A DNA stretch of 52,410 nucleotides from Nemertoderma westbladi (lineage: Eukaryota > Xenacoelomorpha > Nemertodermatida > Nemertodermatidae): positions 1-52,410 of the forward strand of contig JAUCBJ010005129.1 of assembly GCA_032718475.1 (NCBI GenBank), written 5' to 3'. The notes under the pieces are model-generated. The model had not been told where the DNA came from, did no database searches, and saw nothing but the letters and a program-made list of their open reading frames with translations. Positions 7,855 to 19,932 of this stretch are shown here, in pieces (positions within the stretch are counted from its first letter, which is position 1; each line of letters opens with the position of its first letter). The position numbers were made by a program, and so were the translations under genes.

Positions 7855-10291
7855 CTAGTTCGCTCCTCCCGTCTTTGGGAACCATCTCAGTTCCTTCCCT
7901 CTGTTGTTGTCCTGTCTCGGTCGCTTCCTGGTTGTCACCGCTTCCTTGCTCTTGTCCTCCTTAAGGCTCCTCATCCTTGCCGTTACCTCCTTACTGATTC
8001 CCGTGGTCGATTCCTTGGGCGCTGGTGTTATTAGCTCCCGGTATCGCTTCGCAGGTGGCCCCTCCGAATGCCCCTGCTGCTTTCCCCTAGTAGCGTCCCA
8101 CAAGATCACCTTCATGGCCCGCGGCACATGCTCCGCCAGGAAATCTCTGAACTCTCCCCGGTTCTCTGGCGCCCATCTATCTAAATACCTCTGTGTATTG
8201 ATCACTCCACCATACGATGCCGCCGTCGATGCTGCGTCATGACGCCGACGTCGGCCCACTCCTCGAAGATCTTAAACTTCTCCTCGTCGTGCATCCAGTC
8301 GCACTGGCGTCCATAGTGTCTCCGAAAGTTACACTTAGAGCACCGGTTGTGCATCGTGGACACGCCCCCATCCACGGCAGTAGAGGCAACACGTCCCCTT
8401 CTGGAATCAAGCAGCTCTTTTCCTGGTGAGTAAGCCTCCCGCAGTAATTGCAGCCATGTATCAACGCATCCCGCCCCAAGTCGTCCTTTGCCCCAAGCGA
8501 TCTCCTCGGTCTATGGAGCCGTTGGTAAGCAAACTTCTGGACGTTAACGTCTCTGTCCATGTCTATGTCCTCATCTTGCCTCGGCATCGTCTCTCCGAAC
8601 ACTACCTGTGGTGCCATTCCCGGTTGCTCGCCCAACCTGATGGTGCTCCCCGCGAAATCCATCGCCGGCTCCTCATGCACCCAGGCCCGCTTACCGGGTT
8701 TATCCCAGAAGGCCCTCACTCCGCTGGCCGTCACCACTCTCCCGCCAACCCAGTCCGTGTCTGAGTGGCCGATCCTTCGATGGGCGGCATCTCCCCTAAC
8801 TCGTCGTCATCCTCATCCCCCGCTGGGAGTGGATCCAAACCCGGTATCTCGGCAGACCCACTGTGTCCCTTCCCGCCTTGGCTCTCGCCCGTAACTTTCC
8901 ATCCTTCCAGTTCCCTTGGTCTTTTCTTCGCGAAATCTCCCTCGGCGCCTGCTGGCATGGGCATCGCCTGCAATCCCGATGTCGCCTGTTTCGGCGATCC
9001 TTCCGTCCATCCCAACTCCCGCCCCAGAGACTCGCCCGAGCTCCCTGATCCCCACTGTAACTCGTCCAAGGCCTGGGTCTCGAACCCGTAGCCTCTCCTC
9101 TAGCTTCTGCCTCTCTTTAGTCTGCCTCCCTCCTTTCTTGTCTGACGAATTCTTCCAATCGCTTCTCATCTAGTCTATCCGCCTCCAGCTTCTCCCACCT
9201 CTGATATGGTGTATCCACCCCCCTGTCTACTAGATATCGGCAGTTATAGTATACCGACTCGCCCTTCCGCCCCGGGTGGTCTGCCAGACCCTCGAAGGCC
9301 ACTTTTAAGGCTCTTCTGCAGTTCAGGGGTGATCCCGACAGCAGAAACGCCATTGGCTCTCTTCCGATAACCACAGCCATGAATAGGTTTAGTAAACCTA
9401 TCATTATCCAATCCTCCTGCAGGATATATCGCTTCTGATATATCTTTATCACTCCTCTCCGGAATTGATACACCTCCTGTTTCCCTGGCCTCGCTCCCCA
9501 CTTCAGCGAGTTTGCCAAATCCGCTCCATACTCCTCCCTGAATTTACCCCAGTCCATCAGCTTGTGGCAGACGAGCCCCATCAGCTGGCCCATCGCCACT
9601 GCTCCGCAATGTCCTGTGTTCTCTACTAGTTCAAACCCGGCTGGCCCTGTCATAGCCATGTAGACCGTTTGCATGTCCAGAAGGTTGGGGGTCTCCGGTC
9701 CGACGATCCTCTCCGCATCGTCGCGGATCGCCGATCCCACCTTTATTGTCGACTTCTCCCTTACTAGGTTCTGCACCGCCCTTGGCAACCGGTTCAACTT
9801 CGGCCCGCTCTTCTTCCCATACGTTCCCAGATCGAACAGGAATATGTCCCCATTTTGCGCAGCCAAATGTAGAAGTATGGTTCTGGCCGACCCCGCCGAC
9901 CCTCTTCTCGAACCCTCGTCGTCTTCCACGGTCCCTTCGTCGTCTAGGACCATGTATCCTCCCCTGCTGACGGACTCTACGAACCTCTTCCAGTCCTTTC
10001 TCGGTGGTTCCCTCGGATACTTCGGTATCCTGAACTTCGCCTCATCTCCCTTCACTACGTAGTGGAAATGCTCGAGGATCGCGTTGTCTAGCTATGGTGT
10101 CCCGTAGGTCCCGACCAGCCTCCTCTCGTGCACCTCCCTGAAATGGTCCTGCAGCGCTCGCGCCTTGTGACCTTTCTCTAACCGCTCGTAGTATCCCCTC
10201 GTCTTCTCCTCCGGATGCCTCTGGGTGAAATCTACTAGTATCTCCTTTCCACCTATTCCGCCTTTCTCATTCTGACCAGTCTCTCCGCCAT
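7855..10291 (-). pseudogene. Family B accessory ORF: exonuclease-like domain plus CCHC knuckles, decayed
   Basis: A likely start ATG is at 10289-10291, followed by a frameshift and a TAG near 10093; the longest piece is 10055-9117. With numbering from codon 10055, it has LDDEGT (D38, E40) as exo I, KVGSAIRDD (D112 or D113) as exo II, LDMQT (D127), and YILQED (Y210, D215) as a possible exo III region: the signature of DEDD 3'-5' exonucleases of the WRN/EXD1 type. After more frameshifts come an acidic linker, a knuckle CNYC...C (CX2CX4HX4C) near 8410-8450, a second CSKC...C near 8300-8340, and a basic tail ending at 7855. Copy B2 keeps a longer open version. Intact length would be about 800 aa. 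It is the counterpart of family A ORF2. Confidence 0.7.
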
Positions 10292-11739
10292 TTCGAACGC
10301 TCCCGATCGCTCACCTACAAGGTGGTGCCTTACCAAGGCTCAATATAGATGAGTGATGTAGTTAGGATGGTCTGTGCGGTCCGATATTGGCCTATCTCTC
10401 TCAGAACACTAGGTTTTTTACACTATTTTGCCTATGTACCCCCTAAAATGCTAAATTTCCCTAAATTCCCTAAATCTGTCAGATACTTTTATTATTGTTC
10501 TAGAATTTTCTGTCTACTGTTGCTATAATTTGTTGAATTTTATTTTTAATACTAATTTTTAATTCTGCTACTGTGCTATTAATATTTATAATGGATTATT
10601 TTGTCTAAATAACCCCTATACTTTGCATACAGGGTAGACTAGCTATTCCTTAATGTGCTAGTCTGCACCAGGTAACCTCCTGGCCCTGTATCTAACATTC
10701 TGACCTACTCTATGGGCTGTGCAGTACAGTAGTATGTCTCGTGCGGCCTACACGGTCTGTCTTGCTGTACCCACGTGCCCCCCTCTCACTTCTTACTACT
10801 AACCCTACTAACTCTCTAACTCTACTAACTCTCTAACTCTTACTAACTCTCTAACTCTGACTAACTCTTACTAACTCTCTAACTCTACTAACTCTCCAAC
10901 TCTTACTAACTCTCTAACTCTTACTAACTCTTACTAACACTCTAACTCTTACTAACTCTTACTCTACTAACGGTACTACGTACCCACTTACAACTCTAGC
11001 TGACTCCACTAACAGTACTACATACCCTCTTACACTCTAACTAACTCCACTAATGGTACTACGTACCCTCTTACTCTCTAACTAACTCCACTAACGGTAC
11101 TGCGTACCCTCTTACTCTCTAACTAACTCCACTAATGGTACTACATACCCTCTTACTCTATAACTAACTCCACTAACGGTGCTACGTACCCTCTTACACT
11201 CTAACTAACTCCGCTAATGGTACTACGTACCCTCTTACTCTCTAACTAACTCCACTAACGGTACTACGTACCCTCTTACTCTCTAACTAACTCTGCTAAC
11301 AGTACTACGTACCCTCTTACTCTCTAACTAACTCCACTAACGGTACTATGTACCCTCTTACTCTACTAACTCTTACTAACTTCTACTAGCGGTACTGCGT
11401 ACCCTCTTACTCTACTAACTCTTACTAACTTCTACTAGCGGTACTGCGCACACCCTCTTACTCTACTAACTCTTACTAACTTCTATCTGCCTACTTACTT
11501 ACTACTATGTACTATCTACTATTACTTTCTCTTTCTAACTTTCTAACTTTCTTTCTTATTATTTTATTTTTATTTATTATTTTTTTTATATATTTGTGTG
11601 GGAAGGGCGTCTTGCACTCAATCCCACCCCACTCAGTCCAACACTTGGACGACTAAACTCTATGGTGTCTCTTCTAGTAAGCAGCACTTCCCTACAGCCC
11701 TCCTGTAGGTCTTCCTGTCCTTTGCTCCTATCTTACCCC
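10292..11739 (-). other. Family B spacer between pol and accessory ORF
   Basis: No coding sequence is supported over this 1.4 kb. It is largely made of the C/T-rich tandem array described separately (10780-11480), with AT-rich flanks. It occupies the same place in family B as the 1.3 kb spacer does in family A, between the end of pol and the exonuclease ORF. Confidence 0.6.
10780..11480. repeat. Minisatellite, CTAACT-type then about 41-bp units
   Basis: 10780-10970 is made of short CTCTAACT / TTACTAACT repeats. From about 10972 the GGTACTACGTACC box recurs about every 41 bp (10972, 11014, 11055, about 11096 and onward), with about a dozen degenerate units that alternate GGTACTACGTACCCTCTT with CTCTAACTAACTCCACTAA. 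The array lies in the spacer between pol and the accessory ORF of B1. Confidence 0.8.
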
Positions 11740-13230
11740 CTATCCGCTCTTCCACCGATCGGACTCTTCCGTCCTCATCGGGTAACTGTCTACTATTCTT
11801 GCTAGCCTCCACTGATTGTTGATGATTGTGTCGTCAGTGACGATCACTAAATCACCTTTCTTTAACTCTCTAGTGGTGTTTCTCCACTTGCTCCTCCTGT
11901 GTAATGTGGGTAGGTATTCCTCGACCCACCTCCTCCAGTACTCTGCGCTTATCGCCTTGGCGACTTTCCAACTCTGATGGGAGTGTATGTCATCTGGGTC
12001 TACACCCCGCATGTCGATGGTCGCCGGGCTTTCCATCAGAAAGTGGCTTGGTGTTAGCACGTCTAGTGATTCTGGGTCGTCATTTTCTGGATATAGCGGT
12101 CTGCTATTGATGATGCCCTCGCACTTAGTTAGCACAGTCCTTAGTATGTCCTCCGTTACCATGTGGGTGTTCATCAACTTCGTCATCAGACGCTTGGAAC
12201 TACCCACAAGTCTTTCGACGCATCCTAAAGTATGTGGCGCGTATGGCGTCCTCCTTTCCCACTTCACCTGTCGTCTCCTCATGGCTGCCCTGACTTCTTC
12301 TCCTTCCAGGATCTCCAAGGCCTCCGCTAACTCGTTCTCCGCCCCCACAAAGTTGGTTCTATTGTCGGAATAGATCACTGCGATCATTCCACCTTTGTGG
12401 TCTCTGAATCTCTCTACGGCATTGATGAATGCCGATGCAGTTGCATCTTGGGCGAGTTCTATTCCTACCGCCCTCGTGTTGTTACATACTAAGATGATGC
12501 TGTAGCATTTCTCCGTGTGTCGCATCACCTTGATCTTGATCGGTGACCTATCTTTCAGGAAGTGTGGCCCGTGCTGCCACAACACTTCCTTCTTTAAGAA
12601 ATTGTGGCGTGCCACGCCCCTCAATAACAAGTCTGCTGGGTTCTCGTCCATTGCGCAGTAGTGCCACCTTTCCAACCCTGTGGTCGCCCTTATTTCGTCC
12701 ACCCTATTGGCGACGAATATAGGGTATCTCGTCTTCTCATTGTGCAGCCATCCAAGCACTACCATGGAGTCCGTCCAGTAGTGTATTTCCACTATATTGG
12801 GAATAGTGTCCATCAAGTAGGCCGTGGCCCTTACTCCTAATCTCTCAGCTGTCAACTCGAGTTTCGGGACTGATGCTGAATCTGGCGGCGTTGACTTTGC
12901 TTTACTGTATGCGAGTCTGGGCTCATGAGCCCCCTTTCGCTGTACTAGGTAGAGTGCCGCTCTGTATGCTTCTAATGATGCATCGGAGAACATGTGTAGG
13001 TCCAGATCCGTCATGTCCCCATCCGGGAAATACACGCGTGGCATGCTGTACGTCCCCATCTGTTCTAAATTCCCCGTCCACTTACTCCACTGCTTGCTGA
13101 TTTCTTCCGGGACCTCTGTATTCCACTCGTCCTTTAATTTATATACTTTCTTAAGTATCTGTTTCCCCGTGACTAACAGTGGGGATGCTAGGCCTAAGGG
13201 ATCGTATATCCTTGCTATTTTACGATACAT
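11740..13230 (-). pseudogene. Family B pol: RNase H and truncated integrase
   Basis: The frame begins at the RT-RNase H connection (IARIYDPLGL, a BEL/Pao hallmark). It has an RNase H segment (HMFSDAS, VPKLELTAE, YWTDS, NPADLL) and then jumps from the end of RNase H straight into the middle of the integrase core. The HHCC zinc domain and the first catalytic Asp region are missing, while the second Asp (IYSDN) and Glu (GCVERLV) regions and the C-terminal DUF5641-like part (WRLARIVDSYP) remain. Integrase is therefore non-functional. The frame is shifted by one base against the upstream RT frame, consistent with an extra base in the run of four C at 13233-13236. Confidence 0.8.
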
Positions 13231-15169
13231 AGCCCCTCTTTGTGTGGGTGTCCGGGCCCTCCTGGCTCAGGTGGTACTTTAACTCATCTGTCTCCCGGTT
13301 CCACACGATCCCCAGTGCCTTCTGCTGAGACTCCACTCTTTTGTCCGCCAGGTCCTGTCCCTTGGCTGCTGTGGGGTTGTCCATGGTCGACTCTGGCCGC
13401 CTGTCCTCTATGGCTTCCATAAACTCATCTGAGCTGGATTGAAACTTGGTCAGGTTAAATCCGGATCCTTTCAGGATGTCGCGAACCTCGCGCCCTGTGT
13501 CCAGTAATTCTTTAACCGTGTTTCCAGACTCCATCCCGTCGTCTACATTGAAGCCGCGTCGAATCATATCGACCGCTTTAGCGCTGTACTTCCCCTCTTT
13601 CCCTTCTACCGTATCTCTTACAGCCATAGTCGTTGTAAATGAGGACGACTTGGCCCCCATGTTCTGCACCACCATCTTGTACATCGGTATTGTCGACGGT
13701 TCCTCGTCGCCGTTGTACCATAGGAAGCGCTGGCTGTCGCTATCCTCCCCTGTCACACGAACTTGGTTGAACATGCCTTCGATGTCGCAGGTGAAGGCGT
13801 GTCTCCCATTTCTAAATCTCTGTAATACCTCAATCCCCGAGTTGTAGATATTGGGGCCCTCCAGCAGATAGTCGTTTAGGCACTTGCCGTTGGTTTTAGC
13901 TGATGCGTCAATTACCATCCGCAATTTACCTTTCTTTGGATCTAAAGCCACGTGAAGTGGCAGGTAGTAGGTCCTGTCCGTGTTCAGTTCGTCGACCGGC
14001 AGCTTCACGGCCCATCCTTTCTCGACGTACTTCCTTATCATCTTATGGATGTACTCATCCTTCTTGGGGCTCCGTTTCAGCGTTTGCTTCAGTTTACGAA
14101 GCCTCGTGAGTACCATCCCCTTGTTCTCTGGTAGCGGTAGTTTTGGTTGTTTCCACACCATGCCTATGGTGTACCGCCCCTCGTCGCATCTCATCGACTC
14201 CTTCACACTTTGTACCGCTTGTTTATCCTCTACCGAGGTTCCGACCCCGGTCTCCTTTAATCCCTCAAAGTCCTGTCTTAACAATCTCTTTAGCTGCTCC
14301 TCCGCTCCTTCATCTTCCATCTCCCTCATAGTTCCCGCGAACATGCACCCCGATGTCTCCGACATCCTAAACGGAATCTTGGTTTTAAATGGGCCGCTTA
14401 GTGTCCACCCGAATGGTGTTAGAATTGCCATCGGATCACGCTGTCTGTCTTCCCCGTAGACCGTTTGCATTCTCTCGTGAGCCGTCGGGCAATCCATTCC
14501 CACTATGATGGATACCTTCCTGACGTCCACCTCTGGTATCGAGAAATCGATGTTGTCCAGGAATCTGTATTGTTCGACCTCAATGTTGGTTGGTCGCCTG
14601 GCATTTATGTTGATCGATTCTATTACCTGGATGGGGTCGATGGTCGCCCCATATTCACATCCCGGTGCTATCGCTGATATCTCGCACCGTCCCATCCTCA
14701 TCTCCAGGACCTCATCTTTGCTGGAGATGGTTGTTACCGCCATCCTACTTGGCCTCGTCTTTAGTCCTATCTCTTTGGCCACCCAATTCTCCACCAATGT
14801 TAAGGCTGCTCCGCTGTCGACCAGCATCAATGTGGTTACTGATCGACCTCCTTCTCCTATCACCCTGACTGGCACTACCCCGAGTAATACCGTTCCCCTT
14901 TTCTTCGCCCCTACGGTGCTTGTCGCCATTGTCTGCCCTTTACCTTGACCGAACTTAATGGGTGTTTCTTTGCATTGATCAGCTTTGTGTCCGCCCGCCA
15001 CACATCGATGACAGATTCCACTCTTCCTTGTGTATTCTACGTGATCTTGTTTGGGCAACGCTTGCCAATACCTGCAGTTCATGGTCTGATGAAGTGCGTT
15101 CGAATGCAATTGGCATTTGTTGTTTGGGTTATAGCCGTCCCTATACAGTGCGCTGTGTATCGCACTCAC
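13220..15169 (-). pseudogene. Family B gag end, protease and reverse transcriptase
   Basis: A 649-codon open segment without an ATG start. Order: zinc knuckle CHRCVAGGHKADQC, aspartic protease LMLVDSGAALTLVE, a long BEL/Pao-type connector, then RT with DRTYYLPLHVALDP, MVIDASAK, DIEGMFNQV and FNVDDGM. The catalytic Asp pair is present, but the usual aromatic residue of the YxDD box is Asn here, which would probably impair the enzyme. Its frame is -1 relative to gag; both frames stay open over a short overlap upstream of 15178, so either a programmed shift or decay is possible. The start is set by the end of the gag frame. Confidence 0.85.
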
Positions 15170-15177
15170 GTTCGTAC

Positions 15178-16704
15178 CTATGTCCCTACTGTTCTTATTG
15201 TTTGGGTTTGGCCTACTGGGTGTGTTGGGGTTATATTTGTTTGTGTTGTTATTTTGCCCCTGTCCACTCCATGGTGTGGCCCACCCCCGGCTATATGTGG
15301 ACTAGCAGTCCCCTGCGTCTCCGCGTATGTCAGCGATTGTCTAAGCTTTGGTAATGCATTTGCCGTGTTGTGTTCTGGTTTCGGCCTGTTATATTCGGTC
15401 TTTGGCGCCCTCCCCAGACTATCCTCGCTATAGACTGGTTCCGTGATCAACTCTGCTTCGTAGTTGGGGAAGTTCGACATTTCTTCTAGGCCCGGTTCCG
15501 CACCTTTCTTCTCCCAGGTGGAGAAGGCGATCTTTCTCCATATATTACGCAGCCAGATCGGCAGTGCCTGTGCTATCGTGGTGATATTATTAGATGCGTT
15601 GAGTTCGTATGGCGCGTCTAGTGTTTTCAGCACGATTAACGCCTTCTCGACCTTGTTCACAAACGTCTTTATGCTAACAGGGTTATCCTGTAGGCCACCC
15701 GATGTTATACCCCTCAGGGTTTGCCGGATGATCTTGGCTGGGTGTCCGTATTCCCTGTCTAGGGCCTGCCATGCAGTCGTGAAGCCACCCTTGATGACCT
15801 GATACTGCCTCACGATGTCGTACGCTGGGCCTCCTGTGTATACCTGTAAATATTTTAGGCACTCCGCCTGCGTCAGGTTCTTAGTTAATATCTCGTTGCT
15901 GTACATGCGCCGGAATTGCAGGTATTCTTCTGGCCTACTTCCGTTGAATTTAAATGACTCTACAGGTGGTAGCTCGATTCTGGTCTTGAGTGCATCGATA
16001 AGTGTTGCCATTCCCATTGCCTGTGCTTCCAATGGGTTTGAAGGATGCTGTACAGATTCTCCCGTTGGGTGCGGTCCGCCCATCCGGCCTGTTGAATTTC
16101 TTTGCGTCGGATATACCATCGGGGGTAACGGTCCCCTCCATATTTCCATGTCGCAAGATCTGTTCTCGTCCAGGGGGTTCGATGTTCATATTCCTGTTTG
16201 AGTGTATTGTAGATATTGTAATGGGGGAATGTCACCCCCCACCGGTGGTATGCTTGGTACTGGGGTTGATGTTAATATATTGGGGCCCATACACCTATCC
16301 GCAATAACTCTCCCCTCGCCTGGATATATGTTATGTCCCTGTATATTATAGTCATACTGCTGTGCTGGTACCGGTATAGGCCTATCCACTTCTAGCCTAC
16401 CTACCGGTATATACTCCGCGACTTCCGGATCTAATCCCATTGTTCGCGCTACCCTATCGCCTACACTATCTCTCCCAGCATGGCCTATAGTATGTGCAGT
16501 AAGGCCTACAGTATGTCCTGCAGTCTGTATGTGTCCTTCCAGACCGAAGTTTAACCTCCACGAATAGTCCAAGAAGTCCTCCCCGCAATAACCGTACTCT
16601 CGATCGGCAGCTATATCCCGTCGGGAAGTATCCCTTTGATCCCCTCTCCTGTTCCCGTCCTCGAACCAGTACGTCCTGTACCCCTCTCCCGGCGTATAAT
16701 ACAT
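15178..16704 (-). pseudogene. Family B gag, central and C-terminal part (DUF1759-like)
   Basis: One frame of about 508 codons interrupted by an in-frame TGA at 16186-16188. The part from 16149 down contains PPVESFKFNG, a YLQFRRMYSNEI region and the following helical stretch, typical of the DUF1759 capsid region of BEL/Pao gag proteins. The upstream part is Gly/Pro/Arg-rich. The frame ends just before the zinc knuckle, which lies in the next frame. The TGA could have arisen by C-to-T decay of an Arg codon. Confidence 0.75.
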
Positions 16705-16824
16705 CTCGCCAGATAATAGATCTCTCGTCGACCTCCCGTTTTAACTCCACTGTTCTTCTTCCCTCTTCTGACTGGGCTCGACGTCTCGCCCGCTCACGAC
16801 GCCAACCTCCCTCTCTCTAGCCGG

Positions 16825-17528
16825 TCAGACGCCACTGGGGATATTCGTAATCCCCCTACTATTCTCCGTCGCCGGGTGCTGTGGTTCACCTAACTCGCCC
16901 CGCGCATTATCCGCCGACGCCTGTGGGACATCCTCTGCCCCCCCCCCCCCCCCTCTCGCCACTAATCTCTCATCGTGGGGCACCTGTAGCTCCCCCCCCC
17001 CCCCCCCCCGCTCGCCACCTATTACTTGACTATCTCTTACTTCGCTTCTACGCCCCCTCTCTAGTTGATGCACTATCTCTATTGCGGCTGGGTCTATTCA
17101 CCCCCGCCTCTCCCTCTGCCACTGTGTGGCCTTGCAGGTTCCCATCGGGTTCACTCACCCCCGCTACTCCCTGCGTATTAACTATGTGGCCTTCCAGGCC
17201 CTCGCTGGTCGGACCACCTACGTCTGCTGCGTTTATATTAATAGCACCATTATCAACATTATTATCAAAATTATTTGAATTATTTGAATTATTCTGTACC
17301 GAATTCGGATTATTATTTAAATTATTTTGTATATTTAGGTTAGAATCGGGATTATTTTGCTCGTTTGAATTTAAATTATTTGAATTACTTTGTATGTTTG
17401 GATTTAAATTATTATTTGAATAATTTTGTGCATTTAAATTAGGGATATTCGGATTTAAATTATTATGGTCAGGCAAAATATTATTTCCTGGAATGAAAGT
17501 TTGATTAGGGTTGTCTACTACGGTACTA
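16825..17528 (-). pseudogene. Family B gag, low-complexity middle part
   Basis: Reading down from 17528, the frame gives an Asn-rich region with repeated NNLN, NPN and NSN motifs, then an acidic Gly/Val stretch, stopping at 17048. A second frame continues to 16825 through Gly-rich stretches encoded by two runs of 14 or more C (near 16939 and 16993), where slippage probably caused the frameshift. Between 16750 and 16825 the frame changes again to join the DUF1759 part. Confidence 0.55.
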
Positions 17529-18669
17529 TTAAGGGGGGTGGGGGGGTAGCGCATTTTCTGACCAAAAAGACGAATTTTTGAAACATATCCTATCTGATGC
17601 AGAATTTCATGCTGAATCCAAATATGGAAACCGTTTTCCCACATTTTGCTTAGTTTTCGAGATATCTGGGATAGAATATACTGGCTCCGATATATCGCGA
17701 TATCGGTAAAGGCGATGAAGTTTGGGGTTTGCATTCAATTTCTGCAAATTTCTGTGCTCAGTGGTGCCAATTGGATGTCTCCACGAGAAAGAGCACAAAA
17801 TTTTAATTGAGAAGGTATTTTTTTATGATTATTGGACCTACTTGTCAGTTTATAAGATAACTTCAAGTCTCCGGAATGAAGACGGGACTCGAATAAGTGA
17901 CTCTGCGGTCTTTGTGGGATTACACAGAATAGACTTATTGGTCATCGGAGATCTTCAAAATGTATAATCTCCAGTTCTAGTGGTCGTACGAAGTTCGTTT
18001 TAGGCTCATTCGAAAGCTCTTTTCTTAGAGAACAAAGTTACCATTTGATTTAAGACAAAATGGTTGGGAAGCAACATAACATGAATTTGGGTAAAATATG
18101 CCTTGCAAATTTTGTTCAAGTTGTGATTGCTCAGGCAGCTTTCAAGAGTTTGCCAAACCAAAAGGTAACTTTGGTCTCTGAGAAAAGAGCTTTCGAATGA
18201 GCCCAAGAGGAACTCCGTACGACCACTAGAACTGGAGATTATACATTTTGAAGATCTCCGATGACTGATAAGTCTATTCCGTGTAATCCCGCAAAGACCG
18301 CAGCGTTGCTTATTCGAGTCCCGTCTTCATTCCGGAGACTTGAAGTTATCTTATAAACTGACAAGTTGGTCCAATAATCATAAAAAAATACCTTCTTAAT
18401 TAAAATGTTGTACTCTTTCTCGTGGAGACATCCAATTAGCACCACTGAGCACAGAAAATGGCAGAAATTGAATGCAAACCCCAAACTTCATCTGTTTACC
18501 GATATCGCGATATATTGGAGCCAGTATCTTCTATCCCAGATATCTCGGAAACTAAGCAAGATATAGGAAAACGGTTTCCATATTTGGATTCAGCATGAAA
18601 TTCTGCATCAGATAGGATATGTTTAAAAAATTCGACTTTTTGGTCAGAAAATGCGCTACCCCCCCTTAA
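17529..18669. mobile_element. 1.13 kb foldback element with TTAA target duplication
   Basis: The two ends (17533 onward, GGGGTAGCGCATTTTCTGACC, and back from 18665) are inverted copies of each other over roughly 500 bp, with a unique loop near 18056-18150. The element is flanked by TTAA at 17529-17532 and 18666-18669. It has no coding capacity; small ORFs on each arm are mirror images. TTAA duplication is typical of piggyBac-type transposition, but the G-run ends do not match the canonical piggyBac end, so the mobilising enzyme is uncertain. It interrupts family B gag. Confidence 0.8.
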
Positions 18670-19932
18670 TATTAATGCCCTCTAACGTATTATTATTACC
18701 CCCCGCCTGTACGGTTTCACCAGTCTTGGGTCTGTCGTCCGGTCCCTGTAAGTGGGGTATTAACAAACGTTTCCATAACCTCTGGCTCCTCGTAAATACT
18801 ACCCGAGCCAGCCTCACTCTCAGATAATCCCAACTGCGCCAGTTCTAGTCAGCGCTTCGGTTTGGCCTGATATTGCATAAGCCCCCTTAACCGGGCATGC
18901 ATATCGTCCCGCATGCACTTTCCCGCTCTCTCTCTCTCTCTATCCTCTCGTAAACTCTGGTTCACCGACTCTGTTTCTCTCGCCACCCGCTCTCTACGCT
19001 CGCTCTCTATTCTCGCCTCACGCTCTTTATGTTCGTTCATTTCTCTCTCTATCCTCGTTGCCTCTCTCACTTCTCGCTCTTTGCGCTCGTTCTCTACTCT
19101 CGTCTCTCGCTCTTTACGCTCGTTCTCTACTCTCGTTTCTTGCTCTTTAACGCTTGTTCTCTACTCTCGTTTCTCGCTCCTTACATTCCTCTGCCTCTTT
19201 CTCTTTTTGCTCTCTAGAGTTCTTCGCCATCCTTTCGGCCCTCTCCCTACATTCCCTCGCCAACTCTCTCTCTTTCTCTAACAACGCAGTTCCCTCATCC
19301 AACTGCCTCTCTAATTCTTTCTGGTCTAGCGCCACCATGTCTAATTGACACGCCAGATCTATCTCCAACACCCTTCTTGCTTTCGCGGAGGATGTAGCGG
19401 ACTTATCGGTTGCGACGGACTCCCGTCGCCTCTCTGTCCTTCTAACTTTCCCCCGCTTTCTGGGGTTCTCGCTAACTGACGAGACCGAATCCTCGGGGTT
19501 AACCTCGGGTTCGCCCTCATGCGGATCTGCCCAACCCACTAGCTTAATTCCCCTGGCATCCACTAAATACGGCCCTATGTACACTATTTCAGGCTCCATA
19601 ACCCCGGATTGCCACAGTTCGAATAGTTCGGTGGCGACCCACCTCGCTCTCTCACTCGCCAGTTCTTCCTGCCCGAAACGAACTAGATACCGGAAGTGTT
19701 TATTTGACTCACTTAGCCGCTGGCTCAACTTTCCCTGATTTACCTTCTCTCCCTCTTTGGCCTCCTTCAACAGTTTCTTAGTGGCTTTGTAGGCCTGTCG
19801 AAGCCGATCGCTGGTCCCGACGTCCTCTTCGCCGACATCTCCTCCTCCAGCGGCCCCACCGTCGCCGTTCCGGTGGGCCGTCCATCGCCCTCGGCCTGTG
19901 GCTGGCCGGCGACTTCGGTACTCCGACGCCAT
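18670..19932 (-). pseudogene. Family B gag, N-terminal coiled-coil part
   Basis: Starts at a clear ATG (19930-19932), 236 bp after the 5' LTR. The first 190 codons are Gly/Arg-rich, then helical, and lead into a long Glu/Arg repeat coiled coil (ERE, KERETRVEN repeats). The frame stops at 19147 because of one extra T within the tandem KERETRVEN-coding repeat; the coiled coil continues in another frame at 19070-18849. The foldback element then interrupts the gene. Confidence 0.7.

Noticed and set aside
8217-9173. Several plus-strand ORFs of 60-112 aa
   Set aside because: Opposite-strand shadows of the GC-rich accessory ORF; the minus-strand readings match copy B2 and contain the knuckles.
17722-18484. 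Pair of 81-aa ORFs on opposite strands
   Set aside because: They are mirror images produced by the foldback arms, not two genes.
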